From NCBI GenBank assembly GCA_022828445.1, contig JAIZZJ010000012.1, positions 1,602,193-1,666,192 of the forward strand: a stretch of DNA of 64,000 nucleotides, read 5' to 3'. Below, in pieces: positions 53,674 to 62,391 of this stretch. The position numbers were made by a program, and so were the translations under genes. How positions within the stretch are numbered: position 1 is the stretch's first letter; every line of letters begins with the position of its first letter. The notes below the pieces were generated by a model. That model had not been told where the DNA came from and did no database searches. It worked only from the letters and a program-made list of their open reading frames with translations. Origin of the DNA: Graphiopsis chlorocephala. Lineage: Eukaryota; Ascomycota; Dothideomycetes; Cladosporiales; Cladosporiaceae.

Positions 53674-53940
53674 ATGGTTGCGCCTCACACTCTGAGCGAT
53701 GCCTCACCCGTCGGAGCTTCCCAAGCTCTAGCACAAGAATCCTCCGCGACTCGCCTACGAAGAGTCTTGAGTACGGGTTACAAGCTGATCGTTTGTCCTG
53801 GAGTGTATGATGGCCTTAGTGCAAGGATAGCGCTCGACGTCGGCTTCGATGCCTTATATATGGTACACCACCCAAGACTGTAGTGCGTGGGATATCAGCA
53901 CTGTTCAAAGATTAACAAATGTCAGACCGAGGCTGGGACC
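53674..53940 (+). pseudogene. PEP mutase / isocitrate lyase-family gene, truncated by a transposon
   Basis: ATG 53674 begins a protein whose core LRRVLSTGYKLIVCPGVYDG, then LSARIALDVGFDALYM, is the N-terminal barrel strand of the PEP phosphomutase/isocitrate lyase superfamily (2-methylisocitrate lyase-like C-C or C-P enzymes). The frame ends at a GTACAC donor (53863). Splicing to the CAG at 53925 continues with TEAGT, the family's TGAGT loop. Exactly there, at 53940, the hAT element begins. About 68 of an expected 280-300 residues remain. The gene lies 130 bp after the decarboxylase in the same direction and was probably part of the same cluster. Confidence 0.8.
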
Positions 53941-54094
53941 AGAGGTGGGCACAATCAGTCAAGTAATCAAGATTCTTGTCAATCAAAGCCTCAGGCACCC
54001 AATCAATCAGGAGCTCTGAGATCCTTGACAATCATCAGTCAAGAATGTAAGTGAGGTCGATCCTTGTCAAGTTTTGATAGATTCTTGAGGATTG

Positions 54095-54110
54095 CCCTAA
54101 CCCTAACCCT
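54095..54110. repeat. Interstitial telomere-type motif (CCCTAA)
   Basis: CCCTAACCCTAACCCT, two and two-thirds units of the fungal telomere repeat in CCCTAA orientation, inside the left part of the hAT element. Too short to be a true interstitial telomere; it could be a subterminal transposon motif. Confidence 0.7.
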
Positions 54111-54240
54111 ATTGATGGATCAGATAAGATGTAAAGCTCTGATTGGCTCGCTTAGCGCGGAAGCGCGGCTCTCCAGGTCACCTTACCCGATTAGGACGAC
54201 TCCGCTCACCTCCGCAGTCAACATCGCCAAATCGTCGGAA

Positions 54241-56380
54241 ATCCCTCGAATCCTCTAATTTTTGGTAATAGATAACTACTTCTACTACTACTACGTACTA
54301 ATCATGCTTACAACCATTATATCGCGCCTATCAACTGCTCCTCCGACTTCTTAACTTTATGCGCCCTTACAGGTTTAAAGGCCTAACGACTTTCCTTCTA
54401 CTACTACGAGCGAATCTATAGATACTACTACTAACTTCGAAGGATACGAGGATATCGACTAGACTCGCCTTTTAGATTACAAACTACCAAATAGAGCTGC
54501 TAAACGAAGCCGCTTATTATAGATCTATTTATAGGGGTAGCGTATAATAAGAAAGAGCGATAATAAAGCATATTAGCTATATCGCCTATACTATAACATC
54601 TTAAGATCGAAAAGGCCTAGTAGGCATATATATAAGGCCGCTACTACTAATAGCGTAACGTACTACCTAAGAATAGTACACTAAGTCTTTAAAGATAGCT
54701 AATAACCTATTAAAGGCCCTACGCAATCGATATTAGAGGCCTTTATAAATCTATAGCTAATCCGCTATAAATTCGACTCCTTTGTATTCAGATCTATAGT
54801 TCTATACCTATTTATAATAACGCAAATACTACTAACCCTAATCGAAGATCTAGCCTTTAAGGCCCTTCTAGTCTACCTTAAACCCTATCTAGAGGAGTTT
54901 ATACTATTATAGAGGTCCCTATAGAAGTATATTACGCAAGCTTATGATGCCTTATATTTAAAGGTCGAATAAAGCTTATAAGGAGCGACTTTAAGGATTA
55001 ACGTAGCTTTTAATATCTAGATATCGCTAGGCTGCTATCTATCGCTCCTAGGTATTATAGCGCATTATTTAGACTAATAACAATGCCCTCGTAACGTTCT
55101 AATCGGACTGCTATAGCTCTAAGGATTATATATAGCTATAAATATTATAGTAATACTGAATTCGCTCCTAGATCGATTTAGCCTTAAGTAGAAGATAGGT
55201 AACTTTATTATAGATAATGCCTCCGAGAACTAAGCTAGTCTAATAGCCTTGACTACTAACTATAGTCTTAATACGGAATAATATTATATGCTTTATATAG
55301 GCTACGTAATCAACTTAATAGTATAGCAAATATTATTTAGGGACGATATAGATACCTTCGAGCCTAAGTTAGTTATTATAGCAGAGTAACTCGAATTATA
55401 ATAATAGCATTGCAAGGGACTAATTAGGAAGCTTTATAACCTAATTAAGTATATTTCGCACTTATCTAATAGGAAGGAACGCTTTTATAACATTTAGTAG
55501 GACTAACTACTACTATTATAGAGCTAATACGATAGAGCGAAGGACTCCTACGATCTAATTAAGGATAATCGAACTTAGTAGAATAGTTAGTACGATGCCG
55601 CGGAGCGTATACTGCTATTATAGTAGTCGATTAACGACTTTGTAGATTAAGAACTTAAGGATAAAAACGTACGATTAGTTACATTTAATAGCCGACGACG
55701 TAGTATAGTAGAACCGAAAAAGCTATCGATCTTCGATAATCGACTAACTCCTTCCGACTAATCTATTATTACGTAGTATACGCAGATCCTTAGGCCCCTA
55801 AAGATAGCTATAATGCGCCTCTAAGGCTATATAAAGGAGCTCCGAATAAGCGCGAAGGTCATTATAGGTAGTATATAGATAGTATTACTAATATATAAAG
55901 AGATACTATTATCTTTTAAAGAAGTATGCTAATGTTATCTAACTATTACGAAGTAACGGAGTCGGCTAAGTTAGCTAACTACTACCGAATCTAGCCCTCC
56001 CTTATTACTACTAGCTATACTATTACTAGGAGCCTACTAGATAATATAGAGCTCTTAGATATATTTATAAGGACTCTCTGCTATATCTAGGAATAAGGAT
56101 ACGACCCTAAATGATAATGTTATCGCTTAGGAGTAGTCGGTCGCTATAGTAGGATCAGATATAGATCCCTCTATAATAACTAACTTCGAAAGTCACTTCT
56201 CGATAAACCTTAATCTTAGCTAGTAAAAGTTCGAGAAGTACTATACGATAACAGACGATACTCTAATCTACTATATAGTAGTTGTTCTATACTCTCGGAT
56301 AAAGTAGCGATAGATCGAGAGGTACTAGTCGAAGGACTATAAGGATTAGGTCGAAAAGGCTAAATCCGACGTTTTAGGGC
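54241..56380 (+). pseudogene. Decayed hAT transposase
   Basis: Conceptual translation of the + strand, ignoring stops, keeps hAT landmarks in order. A segment at about 55008-55075 reads like the family's 'W-S...LGI-AHYLD' block with the Trp turned to TAG. GNFIIDNASEN lies at about 55198-55230 and a YVINLIV block near 55300, matching the 'GHIINLVV' helix. Near 56240-56300, YYTITDDTLIYY matches the start of the C-terminal dimerisation domain. Dozens of TAG/TAA codons stand where CAG, CAA or TGG would be, as expected from CpA to TpA change. Clearly not functional. Confidence 0.8.
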
Positions 56381-56387
56381 TTTAGCA

Positions 56388-56477
56388 CTACCCACAATTG
56401 TTAACTGTGATCAACTCGATCACATATATTTACTACCCACAATTGTTAACTGTGATCAACTCGATCACATATATTTA
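56388..56477. repeat. Two 45-bp perfect tandem units with an internal palindrome
   Basis: 56388-56432 and 56433-56477 are identical. Each contains TGTGATC-AACTC-GATCACA, a 7-bp inverted repeat. The unit's TCGATCACAT (56416, 56461) recurs at 56515 and 56529 just inside the CT-free block. The array marks the junction between the RIP-mutated transposon and the CT-free block. Confidence 0.9.
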
Positions 56478-56811
56478 CTAACCCAAAAAGGATACGGGTA
56501 CAACCCGATTTTAGTCGATCACATTTAGTCGATCACATTTTAATCCCAGGGAGTAATAATTTGGAGAAAAATACCAGACGATAGAGCCAATCGTTGCGAT
56601 AAGCCCGAATATGATAGATACCCAAAAATTCGTGGTTGCGCACACATCGTCGTTGGCGCCGAAGATAGGTAGGAATAAAGTGAAGTTCGCGCATAGATCA
56701 CCAAGCGCGGCCAGTGCACACGCGCGAAAGTCGCGACCGTTTGTCCGTGTTTAGTGAGAGACATAGCGGCATAAGAGACATCCATTAATCATTATACACA
56801 GCACCGACACA
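56478..56811. other. Upstream region of the first OrsD-type gene
   Basis: Leader and promoter region before the ATG at 56812. No CT dinucleotide after 56479. It contains the second pair of TCGATCACAT motifs, within 16-bp direct repeats TTAGTCGATCACATTT. Nothing coding. Confidence 0.6.
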
Positions 56812-58068
56812 ATGGATGTGTTTGAAAAATTGTTTATACATCATCGAGAATGCCAAGTAATCATATGTAAGCGATGCCAATTCGCCATCAACCCGGCCAA
56901 TTTGAAGGGACACATACAGAGCAAACATAAGACCGTCACCAAAGAACAATGCGCGCAAGTCATCGAATTTATCGGTCGGTTGTCGCGGGTCGCAAAAGAT
57001 CCCAGTCAAGTGATGTATCCCGACATCAGCAGTCCAGCCATCCCAGGGATACCAGTATATACGAACGGGTTGCGATGCGTTTTCGAAATCCAGGGGCGAG
57101 AATGTAATTACACATGCCGCGAACGTAGCGGAATTCAGAAGCATTGCCAAACGCATGGATACAAAAACCCACGTACGAAAGGACGACCCAACGAAGACAC
57201 CGACCACAGTCGATTATGGGTGGAGAACCAAGCATGTCAATGGTTTTTCCGTACAGGCAAATGGCAAAAGATATTCCCCGTCCAGGTAGTGCCACATCCC
57301 AGCCAAGCGGCCACGATCGACATTGCCACCAAGGCCAACGAGTGGATGGACGAATTGTTCACCGATATGAACCAGGAGCAAGAACGAGTCCGTACCGAAC
57401 GCAATCGGTATGAGCCGAATCCGTGGTTGGAGCACACCGGATGGGAGCGCCATTTGCCGAGCGATTGTCGTCGTTGGATCACGGAATTCGTCAAAGCCGA
57501 ACCCAATGCCAGGAAAGTGCAGGAGCGATTAGGGGGAGACGACGAACGGTTTGCGACCGACCAAGAGAGAGCGTTGTCGCGCGCGTGCGAGGGCACCATG
57601 TTATTGATCCGCCGTTCGTTCCAGACAAGTCGTGTGGAAATTGTCGGGCGACATGCGTTGCATTGCGTCAATCGAAGGGAGAACGGAGCGCCGAACAACG
57701 ACAAGCCATTTTACGGTAAGCAAAAGATCAAGACAATCCGCAAATATGCCAACGTATTCACCCAGATTTTGAGGTATATTTGGAGAACGGCGAAGATGTC
57801 GGAGCGGCCGAAATATCGGTTGACCGACGTCCAGAAGCAAGCATTGGAAAGATTGCAACACGCGGCGGCCGGGCGGGTATCAAGCAGCGATTGGCGAGAG
57901 GGCATAGTACGAGCCAGTTCGGAGTTTTGGGTTGCAATGTTCGATCACGATTTGAAGGATAACGAATATGAGAACGCCGTGTTGAGCGGATTGGCCGTGT
58001 TGGGCACATGTGGGGAGAAGAACGGATGGGTACCAGCCATATTTTACACCCCACATTGGCCGCGATGA
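56812..58068 (+). CDS. Telomere-linked helicase, N-terminal part (OrsD-type zinc-finger region)
   Basis: 418 codons from ATG 56812. It starts with two C2H2-type fingers typical of the OrsD (orsellinic acid cluster protein D) domain: CKRCQFAINPANLKGHIQSKH, and C-x3-C-x8-H-x3-H around YTCRERSGIQKHCQTH. The middle has NPWLEHTGWERHL, a block also present in the second gene (NPWLRRTGWIPYL). The frame ends at TGA 58066-58068 just after GWVPAIFYTP. The natural continuation (LAAMITSMRAIVV) lies in the -1 frame in the overlapping RecQ frame, so this is the front of one gene of about 1600 codons broken by a single missing base. All leucines are TTA or TTG. Confidence 0.88.
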   Translation: MDVFEKLFIHHRECQVIICKRCQFAINPANLKGHIQSKHKTVTKEQCAQVIEFIGRLSRVAKDPSQVMYPDISSPAIPGIPVYTNGLRCVFEIQGRECNYTCRERSGIQKHCQTHGYKNPRTKGRPNEDTDHSRLWVENQACQWFFRTGKWQKIFPVQVVPHPSQAATIDIATKANEWMDELFTDMNQEQERVRTERNRYEPNPWLEHTGWERHLPSDCRRWITEFVKAEPNARKVQERLGGDDERFATDQERALSRACEGTMLLIRRSFQTSRVEIVGRHALHCVNRRENGAPNNDKPFYGKQKIKTIRKYANVFTQILRYIWRTAKMSERPKYRLTDVQKQALERLQHAAAGRVSSSDWREGIVRASSEFWVAMFDHDLKDNEYENAVLSGLAVLGTCGEKNGWVPAIFYTPHWPR

Positions 58069-61000
58069 TCACCAGCATGCGAGCCATCGTCGTCCGGCGA
58101 GCATGGCGCCATCGGATGGATCACATTGAGCAGCAAGTGAACAACGGCGTCGACCATGATACGGCCGAACAAGACGCACCCGTGATCCATCGATTGGTAC
58201 AGCAGGACGTGGCAAAGTTCATGACCATGACGGAATATGGTGGTCAGCCCAGCCCCATCCAAACCATTCACACCCAAAAGATGTACGGGTTGAAGATCCG
58301 ATACACAACGAACGCCGACGGACAAGTGGGTTGGTCCGGGCCCGACCACGACATCATTGTGGTACGCAAAATCCAGTTCAGCATGGGCCAGATCCGGACG
58401 GTGGTGCACGGTTTGTTAGCCACCACCCGCAAGCGGTTAGTGGAAGAGTTGATGATGATGGCACCCGGAGTCGTCGATTGGCGGGCAGAGGACATGCCGA
58501 AATTCGACATGGCCAGCATCGTCGACAACCATGCCATCATGGACGAAGGGTTCAATTTCATCCACGACGCCCGCAACCCATGGCCCGTGGATGGGAAACG
58601 GTGGTTAGGGCAGCGATTGTTCACCGAGGCACACGTCCGAGCACGATTCATGGAGAACAGCGAGGAACGGAAGTTCAACCCCGACGCAGTAGAGTCGTAT
58701 TTGCGGCAAGTGAGGAGGTGGAAGGAGGAGATGTTGGTGTTGGTGCACATGTCGGCAGGGGCGCCGGCCAGAGCCACCGAGTTGGTCAGTGTGCAACAGA
58801 TCAACGGTGAAAACGCACGTTGTCACCGCGGCATCATGATCGACCAGGGAATGGTGGCGTTTATCACGTCGTACCACAAAGGATTCAGCGCAAGCCAAAG
58901 CCAGAAGTGCGTACACCGGTTCGTGCCACAAGAAGTAGGCGAGTTGATAGTGTATTATTTGTGGTTGATCGAGCCGTTCGTCCGCATTTTACAAAGCAGT
59001 CGTGGCCAGATGACGTCCAGTCCATGGATGTGGGAGCCGGCACCAGAAGACGAATGGGGAGACGAGGAAGAGGAGTGGGCAGAAGAAGACGAAGAAGAGG
59101 GGGAGAAGGGTTTGCCCGATGTGCCCGAAGATCAGAGTGCAGAAGCACGTTTCGTCCGACAGCAATGCATCCCCATGGTCGCGCGCAATTGTGACGGATT
59201 TTGGGAGACAAATAGAATCCGCCGAATGATGCGCAGGGAGAGCGAGAAGAGGATCGGCGTACCCATCGGGACGTCGGATTGGCGACAGGCGTACCCAGAG
59301 ATTCACCGCGAGTTTGCCATCAACCAGGACGTCGTGGGCACGTTGAATCGCATATACACCAACGAGAATCCGTTCAAGCAGGGGATGAACATGGATGAGG
59401 AGCAGACGCGCGAGGCCATCCGCGCCAGGCAGTCCGGCCACAGCCCGCAGATGGAGGAGAGCATTTACGGGCGTCAGTTGCAGCAGAACCCGTTCGCCAT
59501 GAGACGAGAGCAGGATGCGTTTCGCGAGGTGAGCGTGGATTGGCACCGATTCATGCAATTCCCGTCGTCGTACGAAGTGCAGAACGTCAGCCCCGACATC
59601 AAGCGAAGGATCAAACAGGAGCAGGACAGCCGCAAATTTGAACGGTGGCAGCAGATGCGTCAGATCGACGTGGAGGCCCAGTTGAAGAAGATGTACGGGG
59701 CCCAAGCCCAATTTCGTGGCAAGCAACGAGAGGCATTAGACGCGATCATTAGCGGCCAACCCCGGATCGTCGTCGTGATGCGGACAGGCGGTGGCAAGAG
59801 TTTGTTGTTCATGTTGCCGGCAGCAGCGTCGCGAGATGGAGTCACGATCGTCGTGATGCCGAAGATCATGTTGCAAGAAGACATGGCCGACCGGTGCCGT
59901 AAGGATGGGATTCGATGTGCGATTTGGAGCGACAGTCGAGCACCACCGTACGATGTGCAGATCGTATTCGTCATTGCCGAGTCGGCCGTGTCACAATCGT
60001 TTGCGGATTTCGTCAATGCGAAGATGTTGAACCAGCAGTTGGAACGAGTCATCATCGACGAATGTCATTCGGTGTTGCAGTCGACGAAAAAGTTTCGACC
60101 CAAGGTGTTGCAGTTACGAGAGTTGATCAGTCGACAGACGCAGGTGGTTTGTTTGACAGCAACATTGCCGCCGCGGCGTGAGCCAGCGTTCATGTCGATC
60201 ATGGACATGGAGCCCAGCGAAGTACACATGATCCGAGAGTCCACCGTACGACCCAACATCCGGTACAGCGTGATCACGTACGACGGGGAGATGGAGACGT
60301 TGCAGCATTTCATCGACGGCAAATTGGCCCAGTACCCCGCCGAGGATCGCATCGTCGTGTATTGTCACAAGATCAAAGAGATGCAATCATACGCCGACGA
60401 GATCGGGGGCGCCGTGTTTTACAGCGGGGTGGGAGAGATCGAGCGAAAGCGAGAGATCATGGCCATGTTGACCGAGGGCGAAGAACGATTGTTTTGGTCG
60501 ACGAGTGCATTGGGAGAAGGGATTGACGCCAGCACCGTCCGAGTGGTCATCCACGTCGGCGGCATCAACAAGTTGGACGATTTTGGACAACAGAGTGGCC
60601 GAGCCGGGCGAGACGGGGTCACCGCGAGCGAGAGCATCGTGTTACAGGCAGAGAGAAAGAACCAGCAAGGGCAATCGTACATAGTCAGGACGGGGCAGGA
60701 AGAGCCGGAAATGATGGAGTATTTGGAGGGCAGGCGTTGTCGAAGGGCAGTGTTGGACGCCGACATGGATGGCGATGGCACACGGACGAGTTGCCGCACA
60801 GGCGAGCAGTTTTGCGATGTGTGTCGTGGGCAGGGTCGGAAGCGGATTCGTGTGCAGGTCAGGCAAGGAGAGGACCAGGCCAAAAGAGCACGATTACAAG
60901 ACATCACCCCCACCAGACACCGTCAAGCAGCCCAGCAGCAGGCGTGGCACATGGCCGAACAGCGAGAACAGGAGGAGAGCGAGAGACAACAAAGAGCACA

Positions 61001-61619
61001 GCAGCAGGAAAAAGAGGCAAGAGAACGAGAAGCGGCCCAGGCAGAATGGATACGAGAGCAACGACAACGGGAGGCAAGGCACACACAGCAGCAGTACCGC
61101 AACGTCGAACACGTCAACATGGTGGAGCGATTGACGAATTTGTTCGATGGTTGGAAGGTAGGTTGTAATGTATGCCGGGTCAACGGACGAGCGGTTGGGC
61201 GAAAGGGATGGCGAATATGTGGATGTGCGTCGAGGGAAGAGCGTGAGCAGATCGATAAGGCATGCGGTTGGTTGAGAAGGACGCGTTGGGAGGCAGCATG
61301 GACGGCGTGCCCACGGTGTTGGGCGCCACAAGCGATATGCCATTCGTGGGAAGCGGTACACGACCACGGGAGGAGCAGGTACAGGGAGAGCGGGCAGCAG
61401 AAGTGTCAATATCGAGGTTATTTGATGGAAGCAGTGGCGATCATCATGTTTCACGCGGGCGAGGAAGTCATGAGATGGATATTCGACGAGATCGAGAAGA
61501 GGGGCAAAAACATGGAGGCGCAGGAATGGTTGGGGGCAACGATCAAGGAGGACGGGGTAGAGATGAGCGGGATGGTGTGGTTGTTTCATCGATGGGCGGA
61601 ACGAGAGCGAGGACCGTAG
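58008..61619 (+). CDS. RecQ-family telomere-linked helicase (C-terminal part)
   Basis: 1203-codon open frame. The ATG at 58008 is only the first in frame; homology to the second gene shows that the true protein enters near 58055 from the preceding frame. Residues about 30-560 complete the OrsD-type region, with a Glu-rich insertion near 350-375. The helicase core has MRTGGGKS (motif I, near 592), VVMPKIMLQEDMADRC (Ia), IIDECHS (II, DECH, near 684), VVCLTATLPP (III), WSTSALGEGIDAS (V) and QQSGRAGRDG (VI, near 861). Then come Cys clusters (CRTGEQFCDVC; CNVCRVNG...CGC...CPRCW) and a Gln/Arg/Glu-rich helix. ATP-dependent 3'-5' DNA unwinding is expected. Genes of this kind sit beside telomeres in many fungi. 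The helicase motifs are intact. Confidence 0.9.
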   Translation: MWGEERMGTSHILHPTLAAMITSMRAIVVRRAWRHRMDHIEQQVNNGVDHDTAEQDAPVIHRLVQQDVAKFMTMTEYGGQPSPIQTIHTQKMYGLKIRYTTNADGQVGWSGPDHDIIVVRKIQFSMGQIRTVVHGLLATTRKRLVEELMMMAPGVVDWRAEDMPKFDMASIVDNHAIMDEGFNFIHDARNPWPVDGKRWLGQRLFTEAHVRARFMENSEERKFNPDAVESYLRQVRRWKEEMLVLVHMSAGAPARATELVSVQQINGENARCHRGIMIDQGMVAFITSYHKGFSASQSQKCVHRFVPQEVGELIVYYLWLIEPFVRILQSSRGQMTSSPWMWEPAPEDEWGDEEEEWAEEDEEEGEKGLPDVPEDQSAEARFVRQQCIPMVARNCDGFWETNRIRRMMRRESEKRIGVPIGTSDWRQAYPEIHREFAINQDVVGTLNRIYTNENPFKQGMNMDEEQTREAIRARQSGHSPQMEESIYGRQLQQNPFAMRREQDAFREVSVDWHRFMQFPSSYEVQNVSPDIKRRIKQEQDSRKFERWQQMRQIDVEAQLKKMYGAQAQFRGKQREALDAIISGQPRIVVVMRTGGGKSLLFMLPAAASRDGVTIVVMPKIMLQEDMADRCRKDGIRCAIWSDSRAPPYDVQIVFVIAESAVSQSFADFVNAKMLNQQLERVIIDECHSVLQSTKKFRPKVLQLRELISRQTQVVCLTATLPPRREPAFMSIMDMEPSEVHMIRESTVRPNIRYSVITYDGEMETLQHFIDGKLAQYPAEDRIVVYCHKIKEMQSYADEIGGAVFYSGVGEIERKREIMAMLTEGEERLFWSTSALGEGIDASTVRVVIHVGGINKLDDFGQQSGRAGRDGVTASESIVLQAERKNQQGQSYIVRTGQEEPEMMEYLEGRRCRRAVLDADMDGDGTRTSCRTGEQFCDVCRGQGRKRIRVQVRQGEDQAKRARLQDITPTRHRQAAQQQAWHMAEQREQEESERQQRAQQQEKEAREREAAQAEWIREQRQREARHTQQQYRNVEHVNMVERLTNLFDGWKVGCNVCRVNGRAVGRKGWRICGCASREEREQIDKACGWLRRTRWEAAWTACPRCWAPQAICHSWEAVHDHGRSRYRESGQQKCQYRGYLMEAVAIIMFHAGEEVMRWIFDEIEKRGKNMEAQEWLGATIKEDGVEMSGMVWLFHRWAERERGP

Positions 61620-62391
61620 GGGGGAGTTCCGGCCGGTTCGATAGAGTGGTGGAGATTTTGACGGTAGCATAGGTGTGGAGAGAGGTCAGAATGAACAAAG
61701 CAAGGATGAATTGATGAGGTCCAGCCCCCCGATGGCGGGCAGTGTTGTGTTGTATTGGTAGGTAGCGAGTGCCCAATTGGGGTTGTGGGTGGGATGCCCC
61801 ACGGAGGCATAGGACGGCACGAAGTGGCACGACAGAGGGCAGTGTAGAGGGTAGGATTAGGTTCGAGGTTGAAGGAAGACCCGTACGAAGGCAATCCAAA
61901 AATGTCGAATCCAACGCGTACGCATTGGATTCAGCCCGCATACAAATTTCGTTAGGGTTACGCCAGCAGAGGGCCCATTGGATTCAGGCCCGTTGGATTC
62001 ATTTGGAGTAACACCAATTTCGCCCAAATTTTGATATGTTGTAGTGCACATCAATGTAAGTAAGTTTTGTGTTGCAAGCACCGCCATAAGTAGTATAATC
62101 GTCGAGTTATCGTCGTCGGAATCGAGGTAAACACAGTCGTAGAATGCAGGGATCAGACGAGCGTACCAATGAGAAGTGTCACACCACCCGAGGCGCAGCA
62201 GTGGAGATTAGTATTGTTACAAACAAACGATTTTCCCAAGGACAGGATGAACAATGTGAAAATATATATGTCAGAGAGAAGGGCGTCAAGTGAGAGCGCA
62301 AAAAATCGTCGCCCATTCGTTTCATACCCGCAATCAGCAAAGCGACACCAAACAGTCAAACCGTACATACACCGCGCCCGGAACGAAAGAA
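61620..62391. other. Intergenic DNA between the two OrsD-type genes
   Basis: 772 bp, still without CT. Contains GAATCCAA (61907-61914) facing TTGGATTC (61925-61932), an 8-bp inverted repeat with 10-bp spacer, further TTGGATTCA copies to about 62000, and TTAGGGTTA at about 61953. The frame of the next gene is open from 62290 but without an ATG before 62392. Confidence 0.6.

Larger units (their letters stand above)
53940..56387 (+). mobile_element. hAT-type DNA transposon, heavily RIP-mutated, right end lost
   Basis: The left end CAGAGGTGGGCAC is a typical hAT terminal sequence, preceded by a possible 8-bp target site GCTGGGAC (53932-53939). Subterminal DNA has many short CTTGTCAA/TTGACAA-like repeats. 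From about 54240 the sequence is dominated by TA with CA and TG almost gone but CG kept, the classic RIP pattern. No inverted copy of the left end (GTGCCCACCTCTG) is found before the 45-bp repeat at 56388, so the right end is deleted or replaced. The right boundary given is the last point of transposase homology plus a few bases. Confidence 0.8.

Noticed and set aside
57237..57704. Minus-strand frames opposite the OrsD/RecQ genes (also 60894-61670)
   Set aside because: No motifs; they mirror the conserved zinc-finger and helicase frames on the + strand.
58040..58068. Programmed -1 frameshift in the helicase gene
   Set aside because: No X-XXY-YYZ slippery heptamer in the correct phase and no obvious downstream stem-loop; a base missing from the CCCC run is simpler.
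58029..58075. Intron spanning the helicase frame break (GTACCA...CCAG)
   Set aside because: It would remove residues that align without gaps to the second OrsD-type gene.
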